Below are positions 44,022 through 52,855 of a DNA stretch of 64,000 nt, one piece after another (the stretch's first letter is position 1; each line of letters begins with the position of its first letter). The stretch lies in contig JACSDF010000005.1 in the NCBI GenBank assembly GCA_015660815.1, forward strand, positions 22,512-86,511, read 5' to 3'. This stretch comes from Actinomycetota bacterium (GTDB taxonomy: Bacteria > Actinomycetota > Actinomycetes > Nanopelagicales > Nanopelagicaceae). The translations under genes and the position numbers were made by a program. The notes under the pieces were generated by a model, which saw only the letters and a program-made list of their open reading frames with translations, was not told the DNA's origin and did no database searches.

Positions 44022-44918
44022 ATGAGTAAAGCAGTAGTCGCAGTCGTTGGAAGTGCCATGATGGATTTAACTGCCTACGCCCACACTTTACCTGAGGCTG
44101 GACAGACTCTCGTTGGTGAACTCTTTACTACTGGATTTGGTGGAAAAGGGGCCAATCAAGCCGTTATTGCCGCGCATTGCGGAGCTGAAGTTCACTTCAT
44201 CGGCAAACTTGGCCGAGATCTTTTTGGCGACTCGATTGCAACAAACTTTTCAACGGTAGGCATTAACTCTTTCTTTGTCGAGCGGACAGATACTCCAACC
44301 GGCATTGCGCATATATGGGTAGATGGTAATGGCGAGAATAGAATCATTATTATCCCGGGGGCTAATCATGAAATTGAGAGCACAAAAGCAGTTGACGCAA
44401 TAAATGGCATTGATAATTTATCCGTGGTTATTGCCCAGTGCGAGATAAAACAGGAAGTTACGGTAGCTGTCTTTAGCGCCGCCAAGACTCGCGGATGTAT
44501 AACTATTTTGAATCCTGCGCCGTATCAAGCCCTTTCGCCGGAGTTACTCGAACTGTGCGACTGGATAATTCCAAATGAAACAGAGTTTCGGGAGCTACAT
44601 GGGCAGCTTCCATCGAGTGATGAGATCCTCAAAACATTTAGACCTGGTAAGAATTCAGTAGTAACTCTTGGCTCTCTAGGTGCGGCATTAATTAATGCAG
44701 ATGGTTCAATTATCCGAACTACGGCACCAACCGTTGATGTAATAGATACAACCGGTGCTGGAGATGCTTTTGTCGGAACATTTGCTTATGCCCTAGCAAG
44801 TCGCATGAGTTCGGAAGATGCACTCACACTCGGAATCAAAGTTGCATCCTTGAGTGTTACGAAAAAGGGCGCCCAATCTTCATATCCAACTCAAGCAGAA
44901 ATCTCAACCCTCTCGTAA
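44022..44918 (+). CDS. rbsK: Ribokinase (PfkB family)
   Basis: Phosphorylates ribose to ribose-5-phosphate. 298 residues with the N-terminal GGKGANQA motif (40-47) and the ATP/anion-hole signature DTTGAGDAF (242-250, Asp248 the catalytic base). Opposite the nucleoside hydrolase, it would capture the ribose that enzyme releases. Other pentose or deoxyribose kinases of this family look alike, so ribose is the likely but not certain substrate. The 3' end overlaps the convergent P450 gene by 28 nt. Confidence 0.9.
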   Translation: MSKAVVAVVGSAMMDLTAYAHTLPEAGQTLVGELFTTGFGGKGANQAVIAAHCGAEVHFIGKLGRDLFGDSIATNFSTVGINSFFVERTDTPTGIAHIWVDGNGENRIIIIPGANHEIESTKAVDAINGIDNLSVVIAQCEIKQEVTVAVFSAAKTRGCITILNPAPYQALSPELLELCDWIIPNETEFRELHGQLPSSDEILKTFRPGKNSVVTLGSLGAALINADGSIIRTTAPTVDVIDTTGAGDAFVGTFAYALASRMSSEDALTLGIKVASLSVTKKGAQSSYPTQAEISTLS

Positions 44919-46075
44919 CCTCGTAAGACAAAGGTTGGCCTGCGCACTGGCTCACTTGCAAGTGACATATCAGGATATTTCTCCCACAGTGCGGGTAATG
45001 AAATTCCCATTTCCAAGCGAGCAAGTGGAGCCCCTAAACAAAAATGAATTCCGGCACCAAAACCGATGTGTGGATTTGAATCACGCGTTACATCCATCTC
45101 ATCAGCGTTTTCAAAAACCGTGCTATCTCTATTAGCAGAACCAATCAAAGCGGCAATCTTTTGACCCGCTTTAATTGCAACTCCACCGAGTTCAGTATCT
45201 TTCGTTGCCGTACGCTCAAAAAGCTGCAGAGGTGCATCAAAGCGCATGAACTCCTCTAGAGCCATCTCTGTAAGTGCCCTGGGGTCATTGCGAAGAAGAG
45301 CGCTTTGATCAGGTCGACGCAGAACTTCAACCATTCCATTACCAAATGCATTAACACTTGCCTCATGGCCAGCATTGAGTAACAACACTGCGGTCGCGAC
45401 AAGTTCGTGCATATTTAACTTCTCACCGTTCTCTTCAACCATTGCTAAATCGGTTATTAGATCGGTACCTGGATTCCTTTTTCGCTCCTCCGCAAGTGTC
45501 CGTACATAATCGGCAAATTCACCTGCGGCAACTTTAGCTTCACTTTGGTATTGGAGAGATGGATTAACTTCATACATTTTAACGATCGCTTGTGACCATG
45601 GGCGCAGTAAGTGCTCTTCAGATTCTGGAAAGCCCAAAAGGTCGGCGATAATTTTAACTGGAAGAGGTTCGGCATAATCGGCGATGAGATCGAAATTCTC
45701 ACCGCGCTTAACTTTCACATCAATTGCATCTAAGAGCTCATTGGTGATTCGCTCGATTGCCGGACGCATCCCCTCAATCTTGTTTCGATTAAAGGCTTTA
45801 GCCACTAAGGCGCGAAGGCGAGTGTGCTTAGGTGGCTCACTATCTAGAATCGAATCTGAGTGGAGCCAGTTAAACGTCTCCCACTCGAACTCAGGTTGCT
45901 TATCTACAAAAATACGTCCTAAAGATTTGTTGCGAAAGACCTCATTTGCATCACGATGGCAAGCCGCTAAAAATATTCCCAAGCCCTCATGCCACACTGG
46001 TTTACCTACTTTTCGTAACTCCTTTAACCCAGCATATGGATCTGCAATAAATGCCGGGTCATTAAAATCGACCAT
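44891..46075 (-). CDS. Cytochrome P450
   Basis: A 394-residue soluble bacterial P450. The heme-binding loop is FGAGIHFCLGAPLARLE with the thiolate Cys346. The ExxR motif EFMR is present, and the I-helix oxygen-activation site reads AGHEAS, where the usual threonine is replaced (Ala-Ser). Its start overlaps the adenosine deaminase stop as TAATG, so it is translationally coupled to nucleoside salvage. No dedicated ferredoxin or reductase gene is adjacent; FdxA at 7674 is a possible electron donor. The substrate is unknown; a modified nucleoside is one possibility. Confidence 0.93.
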   Translation of the reverse strand: MVDFNDPAFIADPYAGLKELRKVGKPVWHEGLGIFLAACHRDANEVFRNKSLGRIFVDKQPEFEWETFNWLHSDSILDSEPPKHTRLRALVAKAFNRNKIEGMRPAIERITNELLDAIDVKVKRGENFDLIADYAEPLPVKIIADLLGFPESEEHLLRPWSQAIVKMYEVNPSLQYQSEAKVAAGEFADYVRTLAEERKRNPGTDLITDLAMVEENGEKLNMHELVATAVLLLNAGHEASVNAFGNGMVEVLRRPDQSALLRNDPRALTEMALEEFMRFDAPLQLFERTATKDTELGGVAIKAGQKIAALIGSANRDSTVFENADEMDVTRDSNPHIGFGAGIHFCLGAPLARLEMGISLPALWEKYPDMSLASEPVRRPTFVLRGYERVEISA

Positions 46076-47169
46076 TACTCCGATGCTATTTTCTGATATC
46101 CAGGCTTAATGATTCCCTCAATAATCTTCAAACGCTCAGGATAGGGAATAAAAGCGCTCTTCATTGCATTAATCGTTACTCGCTGAAGTTCTGTGAAATC
46201 CCAACCAAAGGCTTTCACTGCCTCACCCATCTCAAAGGACATTGAAGTCTGGCTCATTAAGCGGTTATCGGTATTTAACGTAATGCGAAAACGAAGCTTC
46301 GCTAAAGCTCCAATAGGGTGCTCGGCGTAGCTTTTAGCCGCCCCAGTTTGAAGATTTGATGTCGGGCACAGTTCAAGCGGAATCCGCCGATCTCGAACAT
46401 AGGATGCGAGCTGACCTAAAACCGGTTCTGGCCCTGAGAAATCAATATCGTCAATAATTCGAACGCCATGTCCTAAGCGTTCAGCACCACAGAGTTGAAT
46501 CGCCTCCCAAATCGACGGCAGGCCATAAGCCTCGCCTGCGTGAATAGTGAAGTGCGCATTCTCCTTGCGCAGATAATCAAAGGTTTCCTTTTGATCACTA
46601 GGTGGAAAACCATCTTCGGGGCCGGCGATATCAAAACCAACGACGCCAAGGTGGCGATACTTAACAACTAACTCTGCAACTTCTTGTGAATGTTTGTTCT
46701 GTCGCATCCCACACAACAATGAGTAGACGGCAATCTCGTGACCTTCAGCCTTTGCCTCAGCCATTCCCTGCTTATATCCCTCAAGGGTTGCTTCAACTAC
46801 ATCGGCCATAGTTAGGCCTTTTTCAGTAAATAACTCAGGAGCACCTCGGACTTCGGCATAGACAACGCCATCGCGGGCAAGATCGAGAGCACATTCGCGC
46901 GCAACACGGATAATATCTTCGCGGCGTTGCATAACGGCTATGGTGTGAGAAAAAGTTTCCAGATATCTAACGAGTGAACCTGAGTCACAAGATTCGCGAA
47001 ACCACGTAGCCAGCTCATCGGCATCTTGCGTTGGCAATAATGTGTAACCAATTTCAGCAGCAATATCAATAATCGTCTGTGGGCGTAGTCCGCCATCTAA
47101 GTGATCGTGTAACATAACTTTGGGAATGCGTTTAATTTGTTCTGCACTAGGCGCGCTATTCATTGCCAT
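46075..47169 (-). CDS. add: Adenosine deaminase
   Basis: Deaminates adenosine and deoxyadenosine to inosine forms. A 364-residue TIM-barrel enzyme with the zinc motif HDHLDGG (His21 and His23), the catalytic glutamate in IHAGEAYG, HGVRI, and the NTDNRLMS loop. It follows deoA by 15 bp and runs into the P450 gene. With the PNP gene broken, its inosine products would need another route, such as the nucleoside hydrolase. Confidence 0.94.
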   Translation of the reverse strand: MAMNSAPSAEQIKRIPKVMLHDHLDGGLRPQTIIDIAAEIGYTLLPTQDADELATWFRESCDSGSLVRYLETFSHTIAVMQRREDIIRVARECALDLARDGVVYAEVRGAPELFTEKGLTMADVVEATLEGYKQGMAEAKAEGHEIAVYSLLCGMRQNKHSQEVAELVVKYRHLGVVGFDIAGPEDGFPPSDQKETFDYLRKENAHFTIHAGEAYGLPSIWEAIQLCGAERLGHGVRIIDDIDFSGPEPVLGQLASYVRDRRIPLELCPTSNLQTGAAKSYAEHPIGALAKLRFRITLNTDNRLMSQTSMSFEMGEAVKAFGWDFTELQRVTINAMKSAFIPYPERLKIIEGIIKPGYQKIASE

Positions 47170-47184
47170 TCTAAATTAAACCCC

Positions 47185-48489
47185 TTAATCAGTAATTCGC
47201 TCAATTATAAGTGGCAATCTATCTACTTTCCCACTTAAAGGTAAATCACCGATTTTCACTGAGTTAGTCAGTGATTCTTGTGCCCGTGCAAAGGCCGCAG
47301 GAGTATCGGTATGCAAAGTAAATAAAGGTGCACCCGCGGTGATTGGTTCACCGGGTTTAGCGTGAATTTCTATTCCAGCTCCAGCTTGTACCGCCTCACC
47401 TTGGCGCGATCGTCCAGCCCCTAATCTCCAAGCAGCTAAGCCAACTTTCATCGCATCCATACTTAAAAGCGTTCCAGAGTTTTCAGCAGTAATTGTGAGC
47501 TTTTCTTTAGCTACAGGAAGTTTTGCATCGGGATCGCCGCCCTGCGCGCTAATCATCTGACGCCACACATCCATCGCTTTACCATTTTTAAGAGCAGCGG
47601 CAGGATCAGCGCCTTTAATCCCCGCAAGCTCTAACATCTCTTGCGCAAGAATGACGGTCAACTCAACGATATCTGCTGGACCACCACCTGCTAAAACTTC
47701 AATCGATTCTCGCACTTCTAAGGCATTTCCAGCTGTCAGACCAAGTGGAACATCCATTGCCGTAACAATGGCTAAAGTCTTAACACCTGCGCGTTTGCCA
47801 AGTCCAACCATTACATGGGCTAACTCTGCCGCTTTCTTTGGATCGCTCATAAAAGCGCCGCCGCCGGTTTTAACATCAAGTACGAGTGCGTCGGTTCCTT
47901 CTGCAATCTTCTTACTCATAATCGATGATGCAATGAGTGGAATTGCTTCAACCGTTGCTGTGACATCGCGCAAGGCATAAAGTTTTTTATCGGCCGGGGC
48001 TAATCCGGCACCTGCTGCACAGATAACTGCGCCACAATCCTGCAAAACTTTTAACATTTCAGCATTAGTTAGCGATGCACGCCATCCAGGAATTGATTCC
48101 AACTTATCTAACGTGCCGCCCGTATGTCCGAGTCCACGACCAGATAACTGTGGAACTGCTGCTCCACACGCTGCAACTAAAGGAGCCAATGGCAAAGTGA
48201 TTTTATCGCCGACTCCACCAGTTGAATGTTTATCTACTGTTGGGCGAGATAAGGCCGACCAGTTCATTCGCTCGCCGCTATTTATCATGGCATCGGTCCA
48301 GCGTGAAATTTCACGCAAATCCATCCCGTTGAGCAGAATTGCCATTAAGAGTGCAGACATTTGTTCATCTGCAACAGCACCTCGCGTATACGCGTCGATA
48401 ATCCAATCAATCTGCGGATCACTGAGTGCATGGTGATCACGTTTTGCCGCGATTACTTCAGCAGCTGAAAATGCTTCTACTTGCGACAC
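47185..48489 (-). CDS. deoA: Thymidine phosphorylase DeoA
   Basis: Splits thymidine and deoxyuridine with phosphate to base and deoxyribose-1-phosphate. 434 residues; the phosphate and substrate motifs DKHSTGGVGDKITLPLAP and DVKTGGGAFM are present, and the C-terminal alpha/beta domain is complete. Starts at GTG 48489, directly abutting the cdd stop. Its product enters the mutase-DeoC route encoded at 38213-40767. Confidence 0.95.
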   Translation of the reverse strand: MSQVEAFSAAEVIAAKRDHHALSDPQIDWIIDAYTRGAVADEQMSALLMAILLNGMDLREISRWTDAMINSGERMNWSALSRPTVDKHSTGGVGDKITLPLAPLVAACGAAVPQLSGRGLGHTGGTLDKLESIPGWRASLTNAEMLKVLQDCGAVICAAGAGLAPADKKLYALRDVTATVEAIPLIASSIMSKKIAEGTDALVLDVKTGGGAFMSDPKKAAELAHVMVGLGKRAGVKTLAIVTAMDVPLGLTAGNALEVRESIEVLAGGGPADIVELTVILAQEMLELAGIKGADPAAALKNGKAMDVWRQMISAQGGDPDAKLPVAKEKLTITAENSGTLLSMDAMKVGLAAWRLGAGRSRQGEAVQAGAGIEIHAKPGEPITAGAPLFTLHTDTPAAFARAQESLTNSVKIGDLPLSGKVDRLPLIIERITD

Positions 48490-48891
48490 TTATCGCTCGT
48501 TGCGATCTAAATCATCTGGACCAAAGGCCCACGGCAGCATCGCCGCCATTGTCTGTGGTCCGTCATCGGTCATTAAAAGCGCATTAGATCCACCATGCTC
48601 AAAAAGTAATTGGCGACATCGCCCGCACGGCGCTAGTGAGTTACCTTGGCCATCAACGCATGAGATTGCAATGAGACGACCGCCGCCGGTGGCAATCAAA
48701 TTTGATACAAGACCACATTCAGCACATAGACCTAATCCATAGCTCGCATTTTCAACGTTACATCCACTGACTATTCGCCCGTCGCTAACGAGGGCAGCAA
48801 CTCCAACTGGAAACTTTGAATACGGTGCATAAGCAGTTTTCATCGCGGCAACGGCGGCGAGATGAAGCTGGTCCCAATTAATCTCACTCAT
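48490..48891 (-). CDS. cdd: Cytidine deaminase
   Basis: Deaminates cytidine and deoxycytidine. A 133-residue tetrameric-type enzyme with the zinc ligands Cys56, Cys89 and Cys92 and the proton-shuttle Glu58 (CAE and PCGRC motifs). The ATG at 48891 overlaps the permease stop as ATGA and is preferred over a long upstream extension that has no family match. It feeds deoxyuridine to DeoA. Confidence 0.95.
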   Translation of the reverse strand: MSEINWDQLHLAAVAAMKTAYAPYSKFPVGVAALVSDGRIVSGCNVENASYGLGLCAECGLVSNLIATGGGRLIAISCVDGQGNSLAPCGRCRQLLFEHGGSNALLMTDDGPQTMAAMLPWAFGPDDLDRNER

Positions 48892-50123
48892 CGCATACCA
48901 CCGCGACGATATGGAATACCGTCTGCGGCAGGCGTTCGAAGCCGTTGAGATGCCACCGCCATAACCATGAGCGTCGTTATATATGGAGTCATCGTTACGA
49001 GCTGACCTGGTAGCTGATCTACTGCAATGTAGTACCACAGAGAAAGTGCGGCGAATACGAGTGTAATTGCAGCCTTTAACAACTTAGCTTTTCGGAGATC
49101 ACGAATAACAAGTACCAATAAAATTAGAACAACTAACAAAATTAGCGCATGAATTGATTCTGAGTCTCGCAGTTGAAGGGCATCGGCAAAACCAAATAGA
49201 CCGGCGCCCATTAAAATTCCACCCGGACGATAATTGCCAAATATAAGTGCGGCCAGACCAATATATCCACGACCTGCGACTTGATTTTCCTGATAATGGT
49301 TAGCAGCAACGAGGGCTAAGAAGGCACCTCCCAAACCTGCAAGACCACCAGAGATTAAAACACCTGCGTATTTCATCTTATAAACATTTACGCCCAATGA
49401 CTCTGCAGCAGTGGGTGCCTCTCCGGCGCTACGAAGTCGTAAACCAAAGGCGGTCTTCCAAAGAATGAAGAAAGATAGGGGAACTATCGCCACCGCGATC
49501 ATCGTTACATAGGAGAGATCGCCAGTTAAACCACGGAGAATTGCGGCCAGATCTGAGATGAAGAACCATTGTTTTTCGGCGAGATCACGCAGTAAATCCG
49601 GGCTCTGCCAACCAAAGTAGTTTCCGCCTGATAAGACTGGAAGCCCATTTGTCCCGATTGAGCCAGAATCTGGAGATTGTGAAGGCCCGAGCCAAGCGCC
49701 ACTCTTATAAAAAATTGTTGATATATATCGAACTAAACCTGCTGCAATAATTGTGATGGCCACACCAGAGACAACATGATCGACGCCAAATGAGATTGTT
49801 GCAATTGCATGTAAGAGTGCACCTACGGTTCCAAAGCAGACCCCCGCAAAGAGACCAACCCATGGGCCGTGATCTGCTCCTATCATTCCACCAGCCCACG
49901 CGCCCATAATCATCATTCCCTCAAGGCCGATATTGACCACGCCTGAACGCTCTGAAAATAAGCCGCCAAGACCAGCCAAGGCAATGGGAACTGAGAGAAG
50001 AAGCGCGGCCGATGCCGTACCAACACTTGTTAACTCTGAAGCGCCAGTGAGGACACGAATTATTGACAGAGTTAAAACCAAAAGCAGTGCATAGCGCAAT
50101 GTCTTTAAGAGTTTAGCGTTCAT
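48888..50123 (-). CDS. Nucleoside ABC importer, permease 2 (NupQ/BmpC-like)
   Basis: A 411-residue inner-membrane protein with eight to ten helices of the BPD_transp_2 type. The segment ERSGVVNIGLEGMMIMGAWAG is the hallmark of nucleoside/Bmp permeases, and RLRSAGEAPTAAESLGVNVYKMKY is the cytoplasmic coupling loop. It overlaps the other permease by ATGA. The C-terminus is extended by about 60 residues with two extra hydrophobic helices. Confidence 0.93.
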   Translation of the reverse strand: MNAKLLKTLRYALLLVLTLSIIRVLTGASELTSVGTASAALLLSVPIALAGLGGLFSERSGVVNIGLEGMMIMGAWAGGMIGADHGPWVGLFAGVCFGTVGALLHAIATISFGVDHVVSGVAITIIAAGLVRYISTIFYKSGAWLGPSQSPDSGSIGTNGLPVLSGGNYFGWQSPDLLRDLAEKQWFFISDLAAILRGLTGDLSYVTMIAVAIVPLSFFILWKTAFGLRLRSAGEAPTAAESLGVNVYKMKYAGVLISGGLAGLGGAFLALVAANHYQENQVAGRGYIGLAALIFGNYRPGGILMGAGLFGFADALQLRDSESIHALILLVVLILLVLVIRDLRKAKLLKAAITLVFAALSLWYYIAVDQLPGQLVTMTPYITTLMVMAVASQRLRTPAADGIPYRRGGMR

Positions 50124-51223
50124 GCTTGCACCGCCTTTGCAAGTTCATTACTTTGCAGCGTTATCTTGTATCGACGAACAACTTCATAAGCAATAACCGA
50201 TGACAAGAGAATTGACCCCTGCATAATTACATAGGTTTCAGGTGCAATATCGATAAGTTCGAGTGATCTGGAGCTGACTTCAAGAAAACCAAAGAGGAGT
50301 GCACTGATCGCCATTCCAACCGCGCTGTTTCGGCCAAGAAGAGCCACAGCGATTGCAGTAAATCCAATTCCGGTTCGAAAGCCCATATTAAAAGCGTGTG
50401 TATCACCTAAAACGGCGGGCAAACCAGCGAGTCCACCAACAGCTCCAGATAATGCCAATGCAAGAAGTGTCATTCGCTTAGAGTTAACGCCGCTCACACG
50501 CGCGGCTATTGGATTAGCCCCAGATGCACGAAGTTCGAAACCAAAACGCGTACGGTTAATGACAAACCAAAAAGTAAAACCAAGAGCTACGGCGAAAACA
50601 AGCATTCCATAAACTCCACTACCAGGTTGATCCTCAACGCCTAATTTATTTAAGAGAGGCATTAAATTCGGAAATTGGCCAGATGCTGGGATCGCTTTGG
50701 TCGACAAGTTGTTCGATGCCGTTGTCAGGTCTGCAAAGTGATTTGCAAGTAAGTATGAAGATAATCCACCAGCTAATAAGTTCAACATGATTGTTGAAAC
50801 AACTTCACTAACCCCACGTTTAACTTTTAAATACCCGGCAATCGAAGCCCAGAGACCACCAACAGTCATGGCAATCACCATGATCGCAACTACGTGAATT
50901 ACCGGTGGGAGAACAAACATGGCTCCAAAGTAGGCACCGAACATCGCACCTAAGCGAAGTTGGCCCTCTAACCCAATGTTAAATAGGCCGGCTCGAAATG
51001 TAATTGCTACCGCTACGGCTGCGATGTAATACGGCGTCGCAACATTGAGCATCTGCATGAGAGATCCTGAAGTAGTTCCGAACTCCCACATAGTTGAGTA
51101 AGCATCCATCGGGGATTTCTTAGTTGCAAGAACTGCCAAGGAAGAGATGATGATTGAAACGACCGCAGCCGCTAGCGGGGCAGCTAATGCGAGCAAAAAT
51201 GTAGAAAGCTTAAATTTTTTCAT
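50120..51223 (-). CDS. Nucleoside ABC importer, permease 1 (NupP/BmpB-like)
   Basis: A 367-residue BPD_transp_2 permease with about nine helices. Family segments are TFRAGLFNIGLEGQLRLGAMFGA and the coupling loop FELRASGANPIAARVSGVNSKRM. It is partnered with the next permease and with the ATPase before it, all joined by ATGA junctions, so the subunits are made together. Confidence 0.93.
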   Translation of the reverse strand: MKKFKLSTFLLALAAPLAAAVVSIIISSLAVLATKKSPMDAYSTMWEFGTTSGSLMQMLNVATPYYIAAVAVAITFRAGLFNIGLEGQLRLGAMFGAYFGAMFVLPPVIHVVAIMVIAMTVGGLWASIAGYLKVKRGVSEVVSTIMLNLLAGGLSSYLLANHFADLTTASNNLSTKAIPASGQFPNLMPLLNKLGVEDQPGSGVYGMLVFAVALGFTFWFVINRTRFGFELRASGANPIAARVSGVNSKRMTLLALALSGAVGGLAGLPAVLGDTHAFNMGFRTGIGFTAIAVALLGRNSAVGMAISALLFGFLEVSSRSLELIDIAPETYVIMQGSILLSSVIAYEVVRRYKITLQSNELAKAVQA

Positions 51224-52725
51224 GCTGCCCCCGTCATAGCTGAGCCGAGTTGCTCCGGCGTCGTTTTTGCTGGATCGAGTTCGGCAGTTATGACCCCACG
51301 CAACATAACCAGTAGTCGATCAGACATGCCAATGAGCTCCTCTAGGTCGGCTGATATTAAAACAATCGCCATTCCCTTTTCGCGAGCTTGACGAAGCTCT
51401 TCCCAGATTGCACCTTGAGCTCCAACATCGACACCACGCGTTGGGTGAGATGCAACAAGCAAAGCTGGTGCCTTACTCATCTCACGGCCCACAATGAATT
51501 TCTGTTGGTTGCCACCAGAAAGAGCAGTTGCGAGAGTCTGTGGCCCAGGTGCACGCACATCAAACTCTTGCATGATTCGTGCTGTGTCAGCGATAGTCGC
51601 CTTTTTATCTAAGAGAAATCCACGCATAACAGGTGCTGAGCGTTGGTGCCCCAAAATTCGGTTCTCCCATAATGGTGAGTCCATCATGAGGGCTTGACGC
51701 TGTCGATCCTCAGGAATAAACCCGATCCCTAAATCATGACGATTAGCAACGCTTAACTCATCAATTGATTGGCCACTAAATGAGATAGAGCCTGTGTAGT
51801 CACGCAGACCAAGAATTGCTTCTACAAGTTCGGCTTGACCATTACCTTCAACACCGGCGATGCCTACGACTTCACCAGCATGCAATTCAAACGAGATCTG
51901 TGAAATTAAATCACGGCTTCCAGTCGATGTTGCAATTGTTACATTGTTGAGGGCAAGCGTGATTTGCTCTCGACGAGTAACACCTTGCGTAGTTGGTTGC
52001 GGAAGCTCGCTTCCAACCATGAGCTCTGCAAGTTGGCGAGCAGTAACATCCTTCGATTTAACTTCGGCGACGGTAGATCCTGCTCTGATAACAGTCACAT
52101 CGTCGGCAACACGAAGTACCTCATCTAACTTGTGGGAGATAAAGATAATCGCCATACCTTCGGCGCGAAGACCTGCAAGGGCGTTGAACAAATCATCAAC
52201 CTCTTGAGGAACCAGAACTGCAGTTGGCTCGTCGAAAATTAAAATTCTTGCACCGCGGTAAAGAACCTTCAAAATCTCAACGCGCTGGCGTTGACCAACT
52301 CCCAACTCTTCAACGAGAATATCGGGATCAATTTCAAGTCCGTATTGCGCGGCCATAGCCACAATTTTTGCGCGTGCCGCAACAAAATCAATCGTTATTC
52401 CTTTTTTTGGCTCTGAACCAAGAATTATATTTTCAAGAACTGTGAAGTTATCGGCCAACATAAAGTGCTGATGCACCATACCGATACTCGCCTCTATTGC
52501 ATCATTTGGATTTTTAAAATGAACAGCGCTTCCATTCACTAAAATTTCGCCACTATCTGGACGTTGCATTCCATACAAAATCTTCATGACCGTCGATTTA
52601 CCGGCTCCATTTTCGCCGACTAAAGCATGTACTGTACCAGTGTCGACGCTCATCGAGACATCTTTATTAGCTATAACACCCGGAAAGCGTTTGGTGATGT
52701 GCCGAAGTTCAACTGCAACTGACAC
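51220..52725 (-). CDS. Nucleoside ABC importer, double ATPase (NupO/BmpD-like)
   Basis: A 501-residue protein with two ABC domains (about 5-240 and 255-500). The first has an intact Walker A GENGAGKST and a degenerate signature ELGVGQRQRVEIL. The second has GVEGNGQAEL in place of a canonical Walker A, and the signature LSGGNQQKFIVGREM. This pattern of one degenerate site is usual for the sugar/nucleoside class. Starts at GTG 52725 with AAAGGAG in front. A terminator separates it from bmpA. Confidence 0.94.
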   Translation of the reverse strand: MSVAVELRHITKRFPGVIANKDVSMSVDTGTVHALVGENGAGKSTVMKILYGMQRPDSGEILVNGSAVHFKNPNDAIEASIGMVHQHFMLADNFTVLENIILGSEPKKGITIDFVAARAKIVAMAAQYGLEIDPDILVEELGVGQRQRVEILKVLYRGARILIFDEPTAVLVPQEVDDLFNALAGLRAEGMAIIFISHKLDEVLRVADDVTVIRAGSTVAEVKSKDVTARQLAELMVGSELPQPTTQGVTRREQITLALNNVTIATSTGSRDLISQISFELHAGEVVGIAGVEGNGQAELVEAILGLRDYTGSISFSGQSIDELSVANRHDLGIGFIPEDRQRQALMMDSPLWENRILGHQRSAPVMRGFLLDKKATIADTARIMQEFDVRAPGPQTLATALSGGNQQKFIVGREMSKAPALLVASHPTRGVDVGAQGAIWEELRQAREKGMAIVLISADLEELIGMSDRLLVMLRGVITAELDPAKTTPEQLGSAMTGAA

Positions 52726-52742
52726 GTTTTACTCTCCTTTGA

Positions 52743-52756
52743 ACAGTTTTAACTGT
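52743..52756. repeat. Short inverted repeat before nupO
   Basis: ACAGTT-TT-AACTGT, a 6-2-6 inverted repeat, lies between the bmpA terminator and the ribosome binding site of the ATPase gene. It may form a small hairpin or an operator. Confidence 0.35.
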
Positions 52757-52757
52757 G

Positions 52758-52808
52758 AAAAAACGTTTGGCCCAACAAGGAGATTTAACTCCATTGTTGG
52801 GCCAAACG
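52758..52808 (-). terminator. Strong intrinsic terminator/attenuator between bmpA and nupO
   Basis: The arms CGTTTGGCCCAACAA (52764-52778) and TTGTTGGGCCAAACG (52794-52808) are perfect 15-bp complements. The stem can be extended by GGAG/CTCC past one bulge. On the minus strand it is followed directly by six Ts (52763-52758). Read-through past it would make the transporter subunits at a lower level than the binding protein. Confidence 0.85.
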
Positions 52809-52855
52809 CCACTATCTCTAACTCTTATTTCTGTCAGCCTTATCTCGTAAGAGAA

